Source: Tilletia caries
Lineage: Eukaryota; Basidiomycota; Exobasidiomycetes; Tilletiales; Tilletiaceae
NCBI GenBank assembly: GCA_032718865.1
Contig: JALUTQ010000027.1
Location: forward strand, 868,001 to 932,000
DNA length: 64,000 nucleotides
Reading direction: 5' to 3'
The notes under the pieces were generated by a model, which saw nothing but the letters and a program-made list of their open reading frames with translations, made no database searches and was not told where the DNA came from. Positions 47,191-57,052 of the stretch are shown piece by piece. Numbering within the stretch: the first letter of the stretch is position 1; every line of letters starts with the position of its first letter. Both the position numbers and the translations under genes were made by a program.

Positions 47191-49199
47191 TCACTGCGTG
47201 GAAGGTCCGCCCATGCCGGGCTGAGGGTTCATCGTGCGCGCGGTACAAGGTGCCTGATCGACTGGCATCATCGAGAGGTTGGTCATGTTCATGGGCGCCC
47301 CGCCGTCGGTGTGTCGAGGTCGATTGCCTGCGCGGAATCGCTTGGGTGCAGATTCGACGCTGTTATCGTCACGGGCACGGACCTCTCCGTGCCTGGCAGC
47401 TGCAGGAGACCAGGATTGGCCCACCGATGGGGAGGCCTCCGAAGGGCAGTTGGAGCGAACGAGAGACGAGTCGCCCATCCCCATTCCGCTTGCGAAGTAA
47501 GCATACGAAGCCTGGCTAGACTGCGTGGTCGCACTGCTGTCGGTGCTCTGGCTCGATTGGGTGATGTCGGTGATGCCGCTGAATGACGAGTCGATGGACG
47601 AGTTGCGAAGCTGGGCCGGCACACCATTGTCGAAGCCGTGCAGGGGCATCGACAGAGTAAAGTTCATCGATGCTGCTGGAAGTGAGGTGTTGGCCGAGGG
47701 TGTGATGAAACTTGACAAACTTGGGTTCGATGCCAAGGAGGCTTGCCAGAAGTTGGTCGGGACCAGCGTAGACTCTGAGGCGACGGTCGATGGCAGGCGG
47801 GGACCGAGTTCTGAGCCGGGCAGACGTGCTGCCTTGCGAGGGGAGAGGACTATTGACCCTGATGATGGCAGCTCGTCAATCGATGCGCTTGAGGAGCTTG
47901 CATTCGACTGAGACGGAGTCGAATTCGCACTGTGGTCGAACAATGGATCCTGTCGCTCGGATGCTCGACTGGGCAGAACAGCAATTTTGCGCTCCAACTT
48001 GACGTTTGAAGCGCTACTGGCCCTTTTTGCGCGACGATCTTGGATTTCTCCTCTTCGCCCTCGAAAACCGTTTCGGAGATCTCGTCGAGCCAGTCGTTGG
48101 CTCGCGTTTTGGAGCCGGCTGAGATGGAGTCCATCATCTTGGAGTACGCGTTTCGGCATGCCTTCGCGCGGATCGTACCTATCGGATCAGCTGCTGCCGG
48201 GTTCACGCTCGACCGTGGAGTTGCTGTTGACTGGCTTGACCTCGAGACTAGCGTCTCCTCCCCTCTGCTTCTTTTCTCGATGTTCGCTCGAACTTGCTGC
48301 TGCTGCTCCTCGTCATCGTCATAGTCATCGATATCGTCGGCACCTTCTCCTTCGACCATCATGGGCACATCCCATGCGGACATGAGCATTGCGATGTCGT
48401 CCATTTCGCCGGCGGGAGGCGCCTGACCTTGTCGTCGAAGGACGCTGATCAAAGCCTCGAGCGAGACTCTGTCGTTGCGGGCGTAAATATTTTTGAAAGA
48501 GGTCCAGCCTGATTGATGACGCAGGATGTTGGTCCAGAGCTGAAGCTTAGGGGAGTCAAGGAAAAGATGGAGGGAATAGTCAGTATGGTGAATTCCACTT
48601 GCTCAAGCAATTGCAGGACTCACACGCTTATAATTGATCGGCCTCTGTTCTCGGCCACCGAGTTCACCGCTGGGAAACGCATTTGCTATGGCGACACCAG
48701 CCTGCATCATCTTGATGCGGAAATAGGGATGAACGATACTCTTGGCAAACCATTGACGCATGAACTGGGCGTTGAACACCCCGGAAGTGATGATGCTGGC
48801 CTGGGAGCCTGTTTCTGGAGTGTTGTTGGCCTCGGAGCGTGTCGCCGGCGTGGGGTTGGCCTGAATGGATGTTGCTGTAACCGCCGCTGTTTCTTCCCGG
48901 ATAGCCAGGGTCGCTTCCGCGCGGACCCAGTCCCGGATAGCCAGGGCCGTTTTCGTGCGAATGCATTGCAGCTTCTGCTGATACCTTCCCTCGACGCCGA
49001 CAAAGAACGCGATGGAATCGCGGACGTACCGGACGCTTATTTCGATCTGCACCGCACCGAGTCCTTGATCGATGCTGAGATTTTCCACGACCTCTTGCGC
49101 CTGCGTCAACTGTCGATTGAAGTCGACGATTTCGTCTTCTCGACTCGAAATAGCGAGGACCTGTGTATCGGCTTGAAGGAAGAAAGCGATGTCATCCAT
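47191..49199 (-). CDS. HD2-like mating-type homeodomain protein, copy B (full length, altered recognition helix)
   Basis: Exons 49199-48624, 48545-48004 and 47968-47191 give one frame of 631 residues, close to the length of smut bW proteins. The second intron (47969-48003) would be only 35 nt; if it is not spliced, the gene has a frameshift and stops at 47850. The N-terminus MDDIAFFLQADTQVL matches copy A. The homeodomain region (FMRQWFAKSIVHPYFRIK) leads across the first intron to LQLWTNILRHQSGW: W48 and R53 remain but Phe49 is Thr and the invariant Asn51 is Ile, so normal DNA contact is doubtful. Next come an acidic run (DDIDDYDDDEEQQQQ), a basic patch and a long Ser/Thr-rich tail with a basic APKRFRAGNRPRH near the end. 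A CACTA-like MITE sits 188 bp upstream of the start. It may be functional, diverged or an early pseudogene. Confidence 0.65.
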
Positions 49200-49386
49200 T
49201 GTCGTTGTTGGCAGCTATCAGGATGCCGACCGTGCTGAGGGAAGGGGAAAAGCGAGCGGGCGGAGGGGTAAAGATGGAGAGGGGATGGGGCGTCCAGATC
49301 GCTATCACCTTGGCGAGGCTGGTCGCTTCATAAACGTGTGCAGAACTTTCGATATATACGCAATAATGACAAGCAAGCCTTGTACT

Positions 49387-50016
49387 CACTGCTAGCAGGG
49401 GGGGTGTTTTAACGGGGTCAGAAGGTACGCTAAAAAATGTTTTACGCCGGTTTTAGGATTTGGTGTAAAACAGGCGTTTTACACTTGTTTTACACTTTTC
49501 TTAAAACAGGGCTGATTTGGGTGACTTTAGCACCCGTAAAATGCAATGCTAAAACGATGACGTAATGTCTCGATCGGGGTCAGTGCTCGCCTCGGTTGGA
49601 AGCCGTTCAGCTGTACCTCCGCCCGAGAGTAAGTCACGTGCACTCTCTCGAGTCGTCCCTACCGCAAAAGTGAGCAAGGTGACTGAGAAAAAAAAGACGC
49701 AACAACGTCGTTTGAAGCAAATTTTACGCAAGCACGACCATGGTGAGGGCCCCCTCCCACCGCAAAGATGCGTGCGCTAAGGGCGAAGGGGTACAGGGGC
49801 TCCACTCTGTGCAGGACGGGGAACGTACGAATGTCAAACGGGTGCCGCTCGTCAGGGAGAGGAGCTCTAATTAGGACACGCATGTTTTACACTGTTTTAC
49901 ACCTTGGGTTTAGATGGCCTAAAATCGGGACAAAATGCAAAAATAATAATGTAGACATAACTCGCCTGTTTTATCGCTGTTCCACACAGCTTAAAACACC
50001 CCCCCTGCTAGCAGTG
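49387..50016. mobile_element. CACTA-like miniature DNA transposon (MITE), 630 bp
   Basis: Perfect 26-bp terminal inverted repeats (49387-49412 and 49991-50016) begin cactgctagcaggggggg. They are flanked by the 3-bp direct repeat act (49384-49386 and 50017-50019). CACTG ends with 3-bp target duplications are typical of the CACTA/EnSpm superfamily. Subterminal gttttacac-type motifs recur at both ends, also a CACTA trait. It contains a 72-codon basic ORF (49565-49780) but no transposase, so it is non-autonomous. It splits the upstream region of HD2-B, whose two halves match the unbroken upstream region of HD2-A. Confidence 0.87.
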
Positions 50017-50282
50017 ACTGGCCTTAAGACCGTGAAAGAAGATGCAGCAAGCCAGGGCGCCGATCGCTGATCATCAGCGGCCCAGAAAGTTGATATAGAC
50101 CAGGTGGAGTGCGGTAACGACTTCTATAGGAAACTTAGTGGGTACTTATACAGGGTGGAGATAGCAGTGATGAGGACAGTCCATGAACGTATGGAGGAGA
50201 ACGGAGTCCGAAGGGAAAGCAACGTGAAAAGGAAAAAAAAAAACCTTCGAAAAGGAACAAGAAACCAGAGACAAATCCTCGG

Positions 50283-50684
50283 CTTAGTTGCGTGAGTTGC
50301 GCAGTTTGAATCAGTGAAAGAGACCTAGAACGAAACGTGGATCAGCGATACACGTGTATGTTAGGAGACCTGAACGGTCTGGTCGACTGAGTCCCGATTC
50401 TATCCGGCTGGCCCGCCGTCCCAATGATCCCGAAGGAAGGTATGGAACATGCCGCGGCGGCCAGACGAATGAATGGGCAAAGCCGACAACCTAGCAACAC
50501 GCAGGGATCAATCTGATCATGATAGAGAACCAAGAGACAAGTCCAGGAAGAGTCAGAACCGAAAACCAGAGAGGTTAGACTGAGATCGATGAGAGTGATT
50601 GAGATTTATGAGAGTTTGGAAGAGAGTCAAGGCGGAAGAGCATCGCCGACGAGAGAGAGAGATTGAGAGCCTGAGGGGGGGGGC
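50283..50684. other. Spacer between the duplication end and the DIRS-like element
   Basis: About 0.4 kb with no recognised gene. It may include the 3' terminal part of the DIRS-like element, whose split direct or inverted termini I could not identify. Confidence 0.4.
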
Positions 50685-51130
50685 CTAAGGGCCACCGAGG
50701 AAGGCAGCCGTGAGTGCATGAGCACCGGCCAAGCCCAAGTCGAGATTGCGGAGGTACTGCATAACAGTATCCGACTTCCATCCTCCCATCAGCTTGATGG
50801 AGTCGATGGGGACACCGGCACGCCAGTGCACCGTTGCCCCACCGATCCGGAAGGAGTGGCCGACGTGTGCTTCTCGGCCGGCAGCAGCAAGGGCAGAATT
50901 GACCGTAGCGAGGAACTCCTTCTTGGTGAGAGCAAGGAGGGGCGACCCAGCCCGTTCCCGGAACGCGAAGAGAGGAGTTGAAGATGAGAGGGTCGGGTCG
51001 ACCGGGGAGAGTCTAAGGTGATGCCGGAGAGCGAAAACAGGGTTGAGGCACCCGCCGGCGTCGAGGATGAACTTATCCATGCCGCTGACGAGCGTGGTCT
51101 TGGTCAGGCCTCGGCAACGACTAATAGTCG
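50685..51130 (-). pseudogene. Tyrosine recombinase, C-terminal fragment
   Basis: The fragment begins near LTKTTLVSGMDKFIL and includes the box-II pattern GHSFRIGGATVHWRAGVPID, then KLMGGWKSDTVMQYLR, in which the His-x-x-Arg, Trp and probable nucleophile Tyr of phage-integrase-type recombinases are all visible. It is cut off from its N-terminal half by the repeat island to its right. It ends LGGP at the stop at 50685. Confidence 0.82.
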
Positions 51131-51850
51131 GGACTTTTCTGAAATCCTTAGTCATAGTCATAGTCACATTGACCCGGACCGTCCGTTAGTCTAGTCTAAT
51201 CGGGACTAATAGTCACTTAAGTTTCTTAGTTTGGCTTAGTCGGAAGCGGACCTGACTAGCGTGTGACTAACGTGTCACTAACCGACTATTAGTTTCCTTA
51301 GTTATACTAAGTCCGACTATGGAACTATTGATCGACAAATAGTCTTGGAACTTACGGCCGATACTGCGGAACGGGTTGAGAATGGCCTGTGATTCGGGAT
51401 CCTGAATCACAGGCCATTCTTGAGCCGTTCTTTTACGGTTTTGCTGACGTTTTCAGACAGACAGTACTATAGCACTACTATAGTATCTCCCATAGCACTC
51501 TCATAGCACCTACTATAGCAATTCTGTCTGTAAGACTGTAATACCTACTATCGCACTAATGACTGGTACTGGTACTGTAGCACCAACTATAGCACTGGTA
51601 CTATAGTCCTACTATATCACTGGTACTATAGTCCTACTATAGCACCGGCCACTGGTGCTATAGTCCTGCTATAGTCCTTCTATAGTCCTACTATAGTCCT
51701 TCTATAGTCCTACTATAGTCCTTCTACAGTCCTACTATAGTCCTTCTATAGTCCTACCAACTACCATAGCACTGACCACTGGCAGTCTGGTACTATAGTC
51801 CTACTATAGTTCTAGTATAGCACTGGCCACTGGATACTGATGTCTGGTAG
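51110..51850. repeat. Repeat island of TAGTC and CTATAG motifs inside the recombinase gene
   Basis: The left part (about 51115-51350) is crowded with actaatagtc and agtcatagtc-type words in both orientations. The right part (about 51460-51830) is an irregular array of ctatagtcctt/ctatagtccta and tatagcact units. Between them lies a long hairpin. Coding sequence on both sides belongs to one recombinase gene, so about 0.7 kb has been inserted or expanded here. Exact boundaries and any target duplication could not be set. Confidence 0.75.
51369..51430. repeat. Long hairpin (27-bp arms, 8-nt loop)
   Basis: The arms 51369-51395 and 51404-51430 are reverse complements except for four bases: the inner 17 bp (agaatggcctgtgattc) and the outer 6 bp (gaacgg) pair perfectly. 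The loop is gggatcct. This is a strong cruciform or RNA-hairpin candidate at the centre of the repeat island. Confidence 0.88.
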
Positions 51851-52799
51851 ACTGGTACTGAGATCGCCGTATGAAAATGAAGAGTATGACTCCCGTACCG
51901 TTCGCGAGCGCGGAGCGGACGTGCAGAGGTGGACGAGGTACCACACCCGGAAAGCTGTGTACATAATACATCGACCACCAGGAGAAGAGAGCGCAGGCCC
52001 AGACGGCCGCGTGGAAAGAGTTGTTGGAGACGTCGAGAATCCTGAAGAGCGCAAGAAGGTCATCCCGCGTAACCGGAGGACGAAGGGGCTTCTTGGGCGG
52101 TCCCGCCTTCTCGATAGCGCGAAGAGCGAGGCTGACGGCTTCGCCGCGGTGGAAAGGCTGGTTCCAAGATCGATGCCAGGTGGCGAGAGCGGAGATGTAG
52201 TTGCGGATCGTTCCTGCTCGGACGCGCAAGCCCATGTGGGCGACGAAGGCCAGAAGAAGACCCTCTGAGACCGGGTATCGGTCACGATGCGGAATGCCGA
52301 GCTCATGGCAAAAGAGGATGAAGTGGTCGATACCCGCCCCGTAGTTGGAGCGGGTGGAGGCATCGAGCGAGGTGGAGAGGATGCGCTTTACCGCCTGCCA
52401 GTGGCAGCCGTGCGGGTCGAAATTGAAGCCAGATGTAGTCCGGAGCACCGGTTGGTCCCCACTGATGGGGGCCAGAGCGAGCATCCGATCCTTCGCCAGA
52501 ATCTTGCTTTTGATGATAGGCTTGGAGACGGGCGAACCAGGCGAACCTGAGGAGAGAAGAGTCGTGGGAGTGGCAGAAGTGGTGTGTTTCGGACGAGTCG
52601 GGATGTACGAGTCGTTGATGGAGTAGGGATGATAGCGGGCAGAGTCGGTGGATCGACCACTGCCGCTCGATGAGGGAGAAGTCCGAGTCGGAAAGGTGCA
52701 AGAGCGCCCCGCAGCCCCCTGCCGGACCATCTCTTGCTTCCGAGTCTTGTCCTCCCTACGACGGTTCGCCTTGAACCACTCAATCGAGCCGAACCGCAT
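51851..52799 (-). pseudogene. Tyrosine recombinase, N-terminal fragment
   Basis: The start is at ATG 52799 (MRFGSIEWFKANRR). The SAM-like N-terminal domain is clear: SLDASTRSNYGAGIDHFILF, PVSEGLLLAFVAHMGLRVRA and TIRNYISALATWH. The stretch where the first catalytic Arg should stand reads ALFSWWSMYYVHSFPG, with no recognisable R-x-G-E, so this part may be decayed. The frame then runs into the repeat island. Confidence 0.78.
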
Positions 52800-53990
52800 G
52801 GATGAAGGGTCGGAGGAGACATGGTCCCGCGGGAGGGCGCATCGGCCGGGTTGACGTGGGTGGAGACATACTCCACCCGGACGTCGAGTTGGTGTTCCAT
52901 CTGGAACGCGATGAGGGTCCTCATGATTGAGTTGGAGGAGCGACCACGGCTCCGACCCCGTTTGAACGCGCCAATGACGCCTTTGTTGTCACTGAAAATA
53001 TTCAGGACACAATTCGAGGCGCCCAGCTCGACAGCCTGGCGCACCCCGAGCTCGAGGGCGGCGGCCTCAGCCCAGCCGATCCCTCGCCCATTCGTATCCC
53101 AACCTGCCAGCAACATCCAGGCCGCCCACTTGCCCTCACAGGTGAGGCCGATGCCCCACTCTGTGGATGCGTCGACGTAGAGAGTAAGAGGAAAGACGTT
53201 CTTGGGCATCCTGGTCGTACGAATCATTTCGTTTTGAAGCGCCTTAAACCACACCTTGGCCTCGTCCTGGACCGGGACCGGGACGTATAGCTTCTGGTAC
53301 TGCGACTTGGCAGACCAGGCGGCGAGGAAGTTGTAGAACTCCGAGAGGTAGGGGGCGAGATCTCGAGCCATCATGGTGATATGCTGTAGAGAGCCGCAAA
53401 CCTCCCTAACCTCCTTCAATGACTTGACATCTGAGTGCCGGAAGGCCGCGACGCGCTTCCTGAACGCATCCCTCTTGTCATCCGGGAGCTTCACCGTCAT
53501 CTTGATTCTTGTGCAAATCCCATTCGAACCCCAGGTACGTAACCTTGGGGCCGAACTCCGAAAACTTGGACGGGTGCCAGGGGAAGCCAAGGCACTCCGT
53601 CGCAGCGTGAATATCCTTGAGCTCGACGTCGGAGGATGGCGGCTTGACGAAGATGAAGTCGTCGACCCACTTGATAACCCGAAGCCCAGCAACTTGATGG
53701 ACGAGCATGACCTTGACCAGGTCAGCCACCGTCCCCCAGACGCCCGTGGCGGATGCGAGCCCGAACGGCAGACGGGTGTCGATGCCGAAACCTCCCAACG
53801 GCAGGGCGATGACCAAGCCTGGCCACTGATCCTTCCGGGCACTGATCGCGCGGAACGCCTCCTGCGCGTCTGCCATGGCAGCGAAAGAGCCCGGAGCAGC
53901 AGAGCGAACCTGTGAGCCAGAGGAGAGAATGAACCAAGAGAGTCAGCTACTGCTGCTAGCCAAACACGCATCCCAGAGCAGTGTGTAGGC
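52800..53990 (-). pseudogene. Reverse transcriptase (C-terminal part) and RNase H of the DIRS-like element
   Basis: One frame (53876-53478) holds LPFGLASATGVWG and the catalytic KWVDDFIFVK, a VDD form of the usual YxDD box. Another frame resumes at KMTVKLPDDKRDAFRKRVAA and carries the thumb-like region and RNase H: LYVDASTEWGIGLT, WAEAAALELGVRQAVELG, IFSDNKGVIGAFKRGRS and STHVNPADAPSRG. The change of frame near 53505 looks like a one-base insertion. The upstream junction to the RT start is by a probable intron (about 53916-54144) with a usable gtcagt donor and ctcacag acceptor. Confidence 0.78.
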
Positions 53991-54144
53991 AAGTGAATAA
54001 ATCAGGAGATCAACGAGGCGAAGCTCGGATTATGATTGCAGAGGGACAGAGTCCATGCCAGAGCTCATCACAGAGTGAGAGATAGAGGGGAAGAGTAGGG
54101 GAGGCAGAGGCTCATAGAGCATGCGAGTCATCAAGAAACACTGA

Positions 54145-54496
54145 CCTCATCCAACATGGCCACGAAGCCATCCCAACCGCAAACAAACTCATCGGAGTCG
54201 ATGAACCCATTGATCGCCGCCACCGCATCATTACCCCGAGGGTAAGAGAAGTCCTGAATCATGCGCCACTTGCCCCCCGGCTTGGGAACCAGACCCAGAG
54301 GCGAGGTCTGGAAGCAACCGACCTCCGCCTCGACCTCCTCCCGCGTGAACGGCCCAAGCACCCTTCCCATCCCCATCTCCTTCGATATGATCTCGTGGAG
54401 GATCTTGAGATCCTCCTCAGCTGTTGCGTGATTTGGGTTGATGACAGTTGACCGAAGTGGAGGGATGCCAAACCCAAATCCTCGATGCCGATGCAA
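54145..54496 (-). pseudogene. Reverse transcriptase N-terminal fragment of the DIRS-like element
   Basis: It contains the fingers motif TSPLGLVPKPGGKWRMIQDF and SYPRGN, then SINGFID-like sequence (AINGFIDSDEFVCGWDGFVA) up to MLDE at the proposed donor. No ATG start was found; an upstream part or first exon may lie in 54497-55012. Confidence 0.72.
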
Positions 54497-55012
54497 CGTA
54501 GAGGTGAAATGCTGAGCGGTGTTGAGTGAAGGTGTGGTCAGGAACGGGTTAAAACTCCGTCTCGATTTTTCGGCGTTTGAGGTTCTAGACCATGCAAGGC
54601 ACTGCCATTTATCTGTAGGTGCATATACTCCGACGGGACCCTCGTTCCTGCGTCATGCACGGTACGCCTCTAAGTGCTGCGTATTTGTTTAATTGAGGTT
54701 TTCTGTATATATTTTTTTTTCTTTTGTGTTTTTTTGTGTAAAGGACTCAACGCTGTCAGATCGTAGTCACGTGCTGCACGTTTATGATCTGACCAAGCCT
54801 GAGGTGTGAGTACCTTGAGGTAGCATGTCGGGCTGGTGTACACCATGAAGCTCCAAGTACTTGTCCAGCACAGAGAGTCGGTTGCAATTCTCAATTGGCT
54901 CCCAGGTGTTCTCTCCAGTCGACCACAGTACAAGCAGCTGAAGGCGGGCGGATAGCCTGTTGTGGACATTCTACCACTATACTAAAAGGTGAGACCAGTC
55001 TCAACCCAAGTG
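54497..55012. other. Junction between the DIRS-like element and the truncated gypsy element
   Basis: About 0.5 kb with a poly-T stretch near 54710-54735. It probably contains the 5' end of the DIRS-like element and the break where the gypsy integrase is cut off. No gene is recognised. Confidence 0.4.
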
Positions 55013-56845
55013 TCATGGATGATGCATATATCCAACAGGTCCGACGAAGTCGATGGCCATGCCTTTCCATGGTGTGTCCGGGACACGAATGGTATGGAGC
55101 TTGCCTTGAGGGGATGTGGGTGATGTCTTGGTAACCGCGCAGGGTCCACAGGATTTGACAAACGCTTCAACGTCTTTGACCATGCGAGGCCAGAAGTAGT
55201 ATCTGCGGAGTTCTGTGAGAGTCTTAAGTGAACCAAGGTGTCCAAGGCCTTTGTGAGTACTGTCGATCAGAAGCTCCGTCACCCTCCTACCTTTAAAAAG
55301 GGCCCCTGGGATGCAAAGAGTGCGACTGCCATCATCTTGCTTGCGCCACAGGAACTCGTCCTCGACCTCGAAGTGGACGGTGTGGTCTTCAGGTTTGGAC
55401 CAGATGAGGCGGAAGAATATGTCGCTAGCGTAGCCGGCTTGGATGGCAGGAGAGAGGTCATCGCCGAGACCATTGACGTCGATGGCGGTTTTGATCGCAG
55501 CAGGTAGAGATGGTCGAGTAGGCGGCGTGTGTTCGGCGGCGTTGGGTGCCGAGACTTGCCGACGCCCGTTGTTGGCGCCCGTAGTGTTGCGCCGGATCGC
55601 AGCAGTATACAAGTTTGGAGGACCGTCGTCGTCATCGCTGAGGCGCGCGTCGGCGTTGACATAGTCGTGAGGCTCTGAAGGGACCTTTGGGTCTTCCCAG
55701 AAGCGGGAGAGGTAGTCTGCGACCACATTTGTTTCACCAGCTACATACTGAATGGTATATGTGAAACGCGAGAGGTATTCAAGCCAGCGAATTTGTCGAC
55801 CGCTGAGTGTCTTCTGAGTCTGTAGATACTCAAGGCTGCGGTGGTCCGTGATGATTGTGAACTGCCGTCCTAGCAGTTGGTCCTCCCATCTCATCAACGC
55901 CTCAAGCACGGCAAGCAGCTCTTGCTCGTGCGTTCGATAGTTCATTTGCGCAGAATTGAACTTGCGACTGTGGAACCCAGCGGGCCGCATTGTTTGCCAG
56001 GTTTGGCCCTGGCCGTACAGGCCACCGACGCCAGACGTGGAGGCGTCGGTAACAACAAAGATAGGCTCTTTATTGTGTGCCGGATCGATTGGTTTCAGAA
56101 TGGGAGCGTTGGCGGCAGCGCGTTGTAGTTGCGCCAGACACGCGACCTGTAAGGGACCCCATTCGAACGGCTGTCCTTTCTGCGTGAGCTTGGAGATGGG
56201 GCTCGTCATTGTGGAAAGGTTTGGGAAGAACTGGGCAAGGTACTGGACCAGTCCAAGAAAACGCTGAACCTCTTTGACTGTACTCATCTCCTTCCAGGCG
56301 ATAATCTTGCTCAGTTTATCCTCATCCGCATGTAGGCCGTTATCATCAATAACGTGCCCTAGACAAATCATGGACTTCGAATATAGATCCATTTTGTCCT
56401 TCGAGAGGTAGAGCTCAGCCCGCCTGAGTATGTCGAACACGGTGGCAAGGTGCTCCTCGTGTTCTTCTAGAGTGTCGGAAAATATAAAGATATCGTCCAA
56501 GTACGCGTGGGCAAACCTGCCGATGATTTCTCGGAAGAGGAACATCATCAGCTGCTGGGCTGTACTAGGGACGTTACAGTCTCCTTGCTGAGCCACGAGG
56601 CTGACAAAAGTGCCGAATGGCGTAGCAAACGCCGTCTTTCCGACATCCTCTGGGATAATACGGATTTGCTCGAAGAAGTCGGCTTGATCCAGCTTGGAGC
56701 GGAACTTTGCTCGAGCTACGTCACGTCGAATCACGTCTTGATCGGGAAACGGAGTGACGTCCTTGTGAGTGTTGTCGTTGCGTTGCCTTGCGTCGACTAC
56801 CGTACGAATACGGTTATCCTTTTTGGGGATTGGCATCATTGGCAT
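55013..56845 (-). pseudogene. Gypsy RT, RNase H and partial integrase
   Basis: An open frame of 610 codons. The RT core reads RTVVDARQRNDNTHKDVTPF, SKLDQADFFEQIRI and the catalytic AYLDDIFIFSD. RNase H follows with VVTDASTSGVGGLYGQ, THEQELLAVLEALMRWEDQL and FTIITDHRSLEYLQ. The integrase zinc region has two His (THKGLGHLGS) and CGPC; the catalytic domain starts MAIDFVGPVG and then stops after YMHHP. The fingers part upstream is spread over other frames (57122-56814, LPPFREINHSIPLIDEK), showing frameshifts before 56845. Confidence 0.88.
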
Positions 56846-57052
56846 TGCAGCGGGAACGCTGGCTCGTTGCCACCAGCCAGCCTCCGTGTAAGTGTTGATC
56901 TTGTCGATGTACGCTTGTCGGAATTGTTCCGGACATTTGGCCGGTCGACTGGTAGGTCGGTAATTTTTCGTCGATAAGTGGAATTGAATGGTTGATCTCC
57001 CGAAAAGGGGGGAGCTTCAACGGACGAGGACCCCACAGGTCTTTCGTGCTTG

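Larger units (their letters stand above)
46066..50282 (-). repeat. Segmental duplication, copy B (HD2-B and its flanks)
   Basis: Direct-orientation counterpart of 33660-37990. The upstream match continues past the MITE: tggtgatgacttccatagaaaac near 37810 corresponds to ggtaacgacttctataggaaac near 50113, and gatgaggacagt occurs in both. It ends at accttcgaaaaggaacaagaa near 50244-50264. Beyond it there is no second HD1; a DIRS-like element begins instead. Confidence 0.75.
50685..54496 (-). mobile_element. DIRS-like tyrosine-recombinase retroelement, disrupted
   Basis: In transcription order this minus-strand element has an RT start (54496-54145), the rest of RT (about 53915-53480), RNase H (about 53200-52800) and a tyrosine recombinase (52600-50685). 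RT followed by RNase H and then a tyrosine recombinase instead of an integrase defines the DIRS order. At least one frameshift (near 53505) and a 0.7-kb repeat insertion in the recombinase show that it is dead. No Gag was recognised inside these limits, and termini were not found. Confidence 0.82.

Noticed and set aside
49565..49780. 72-codon basic ORF inside the MITE as a functional gene
   Set aside because: No domain and no start-site evidence; it may be a leftover of an autonomous CACTA gene but cannot be supported.
51460..51830. CRISPR-like repeat array
   Set aside because: Units are irregular and contiguous, without equal unique spacers, and the host is a eukaryote; it is a minisatellite-like array.
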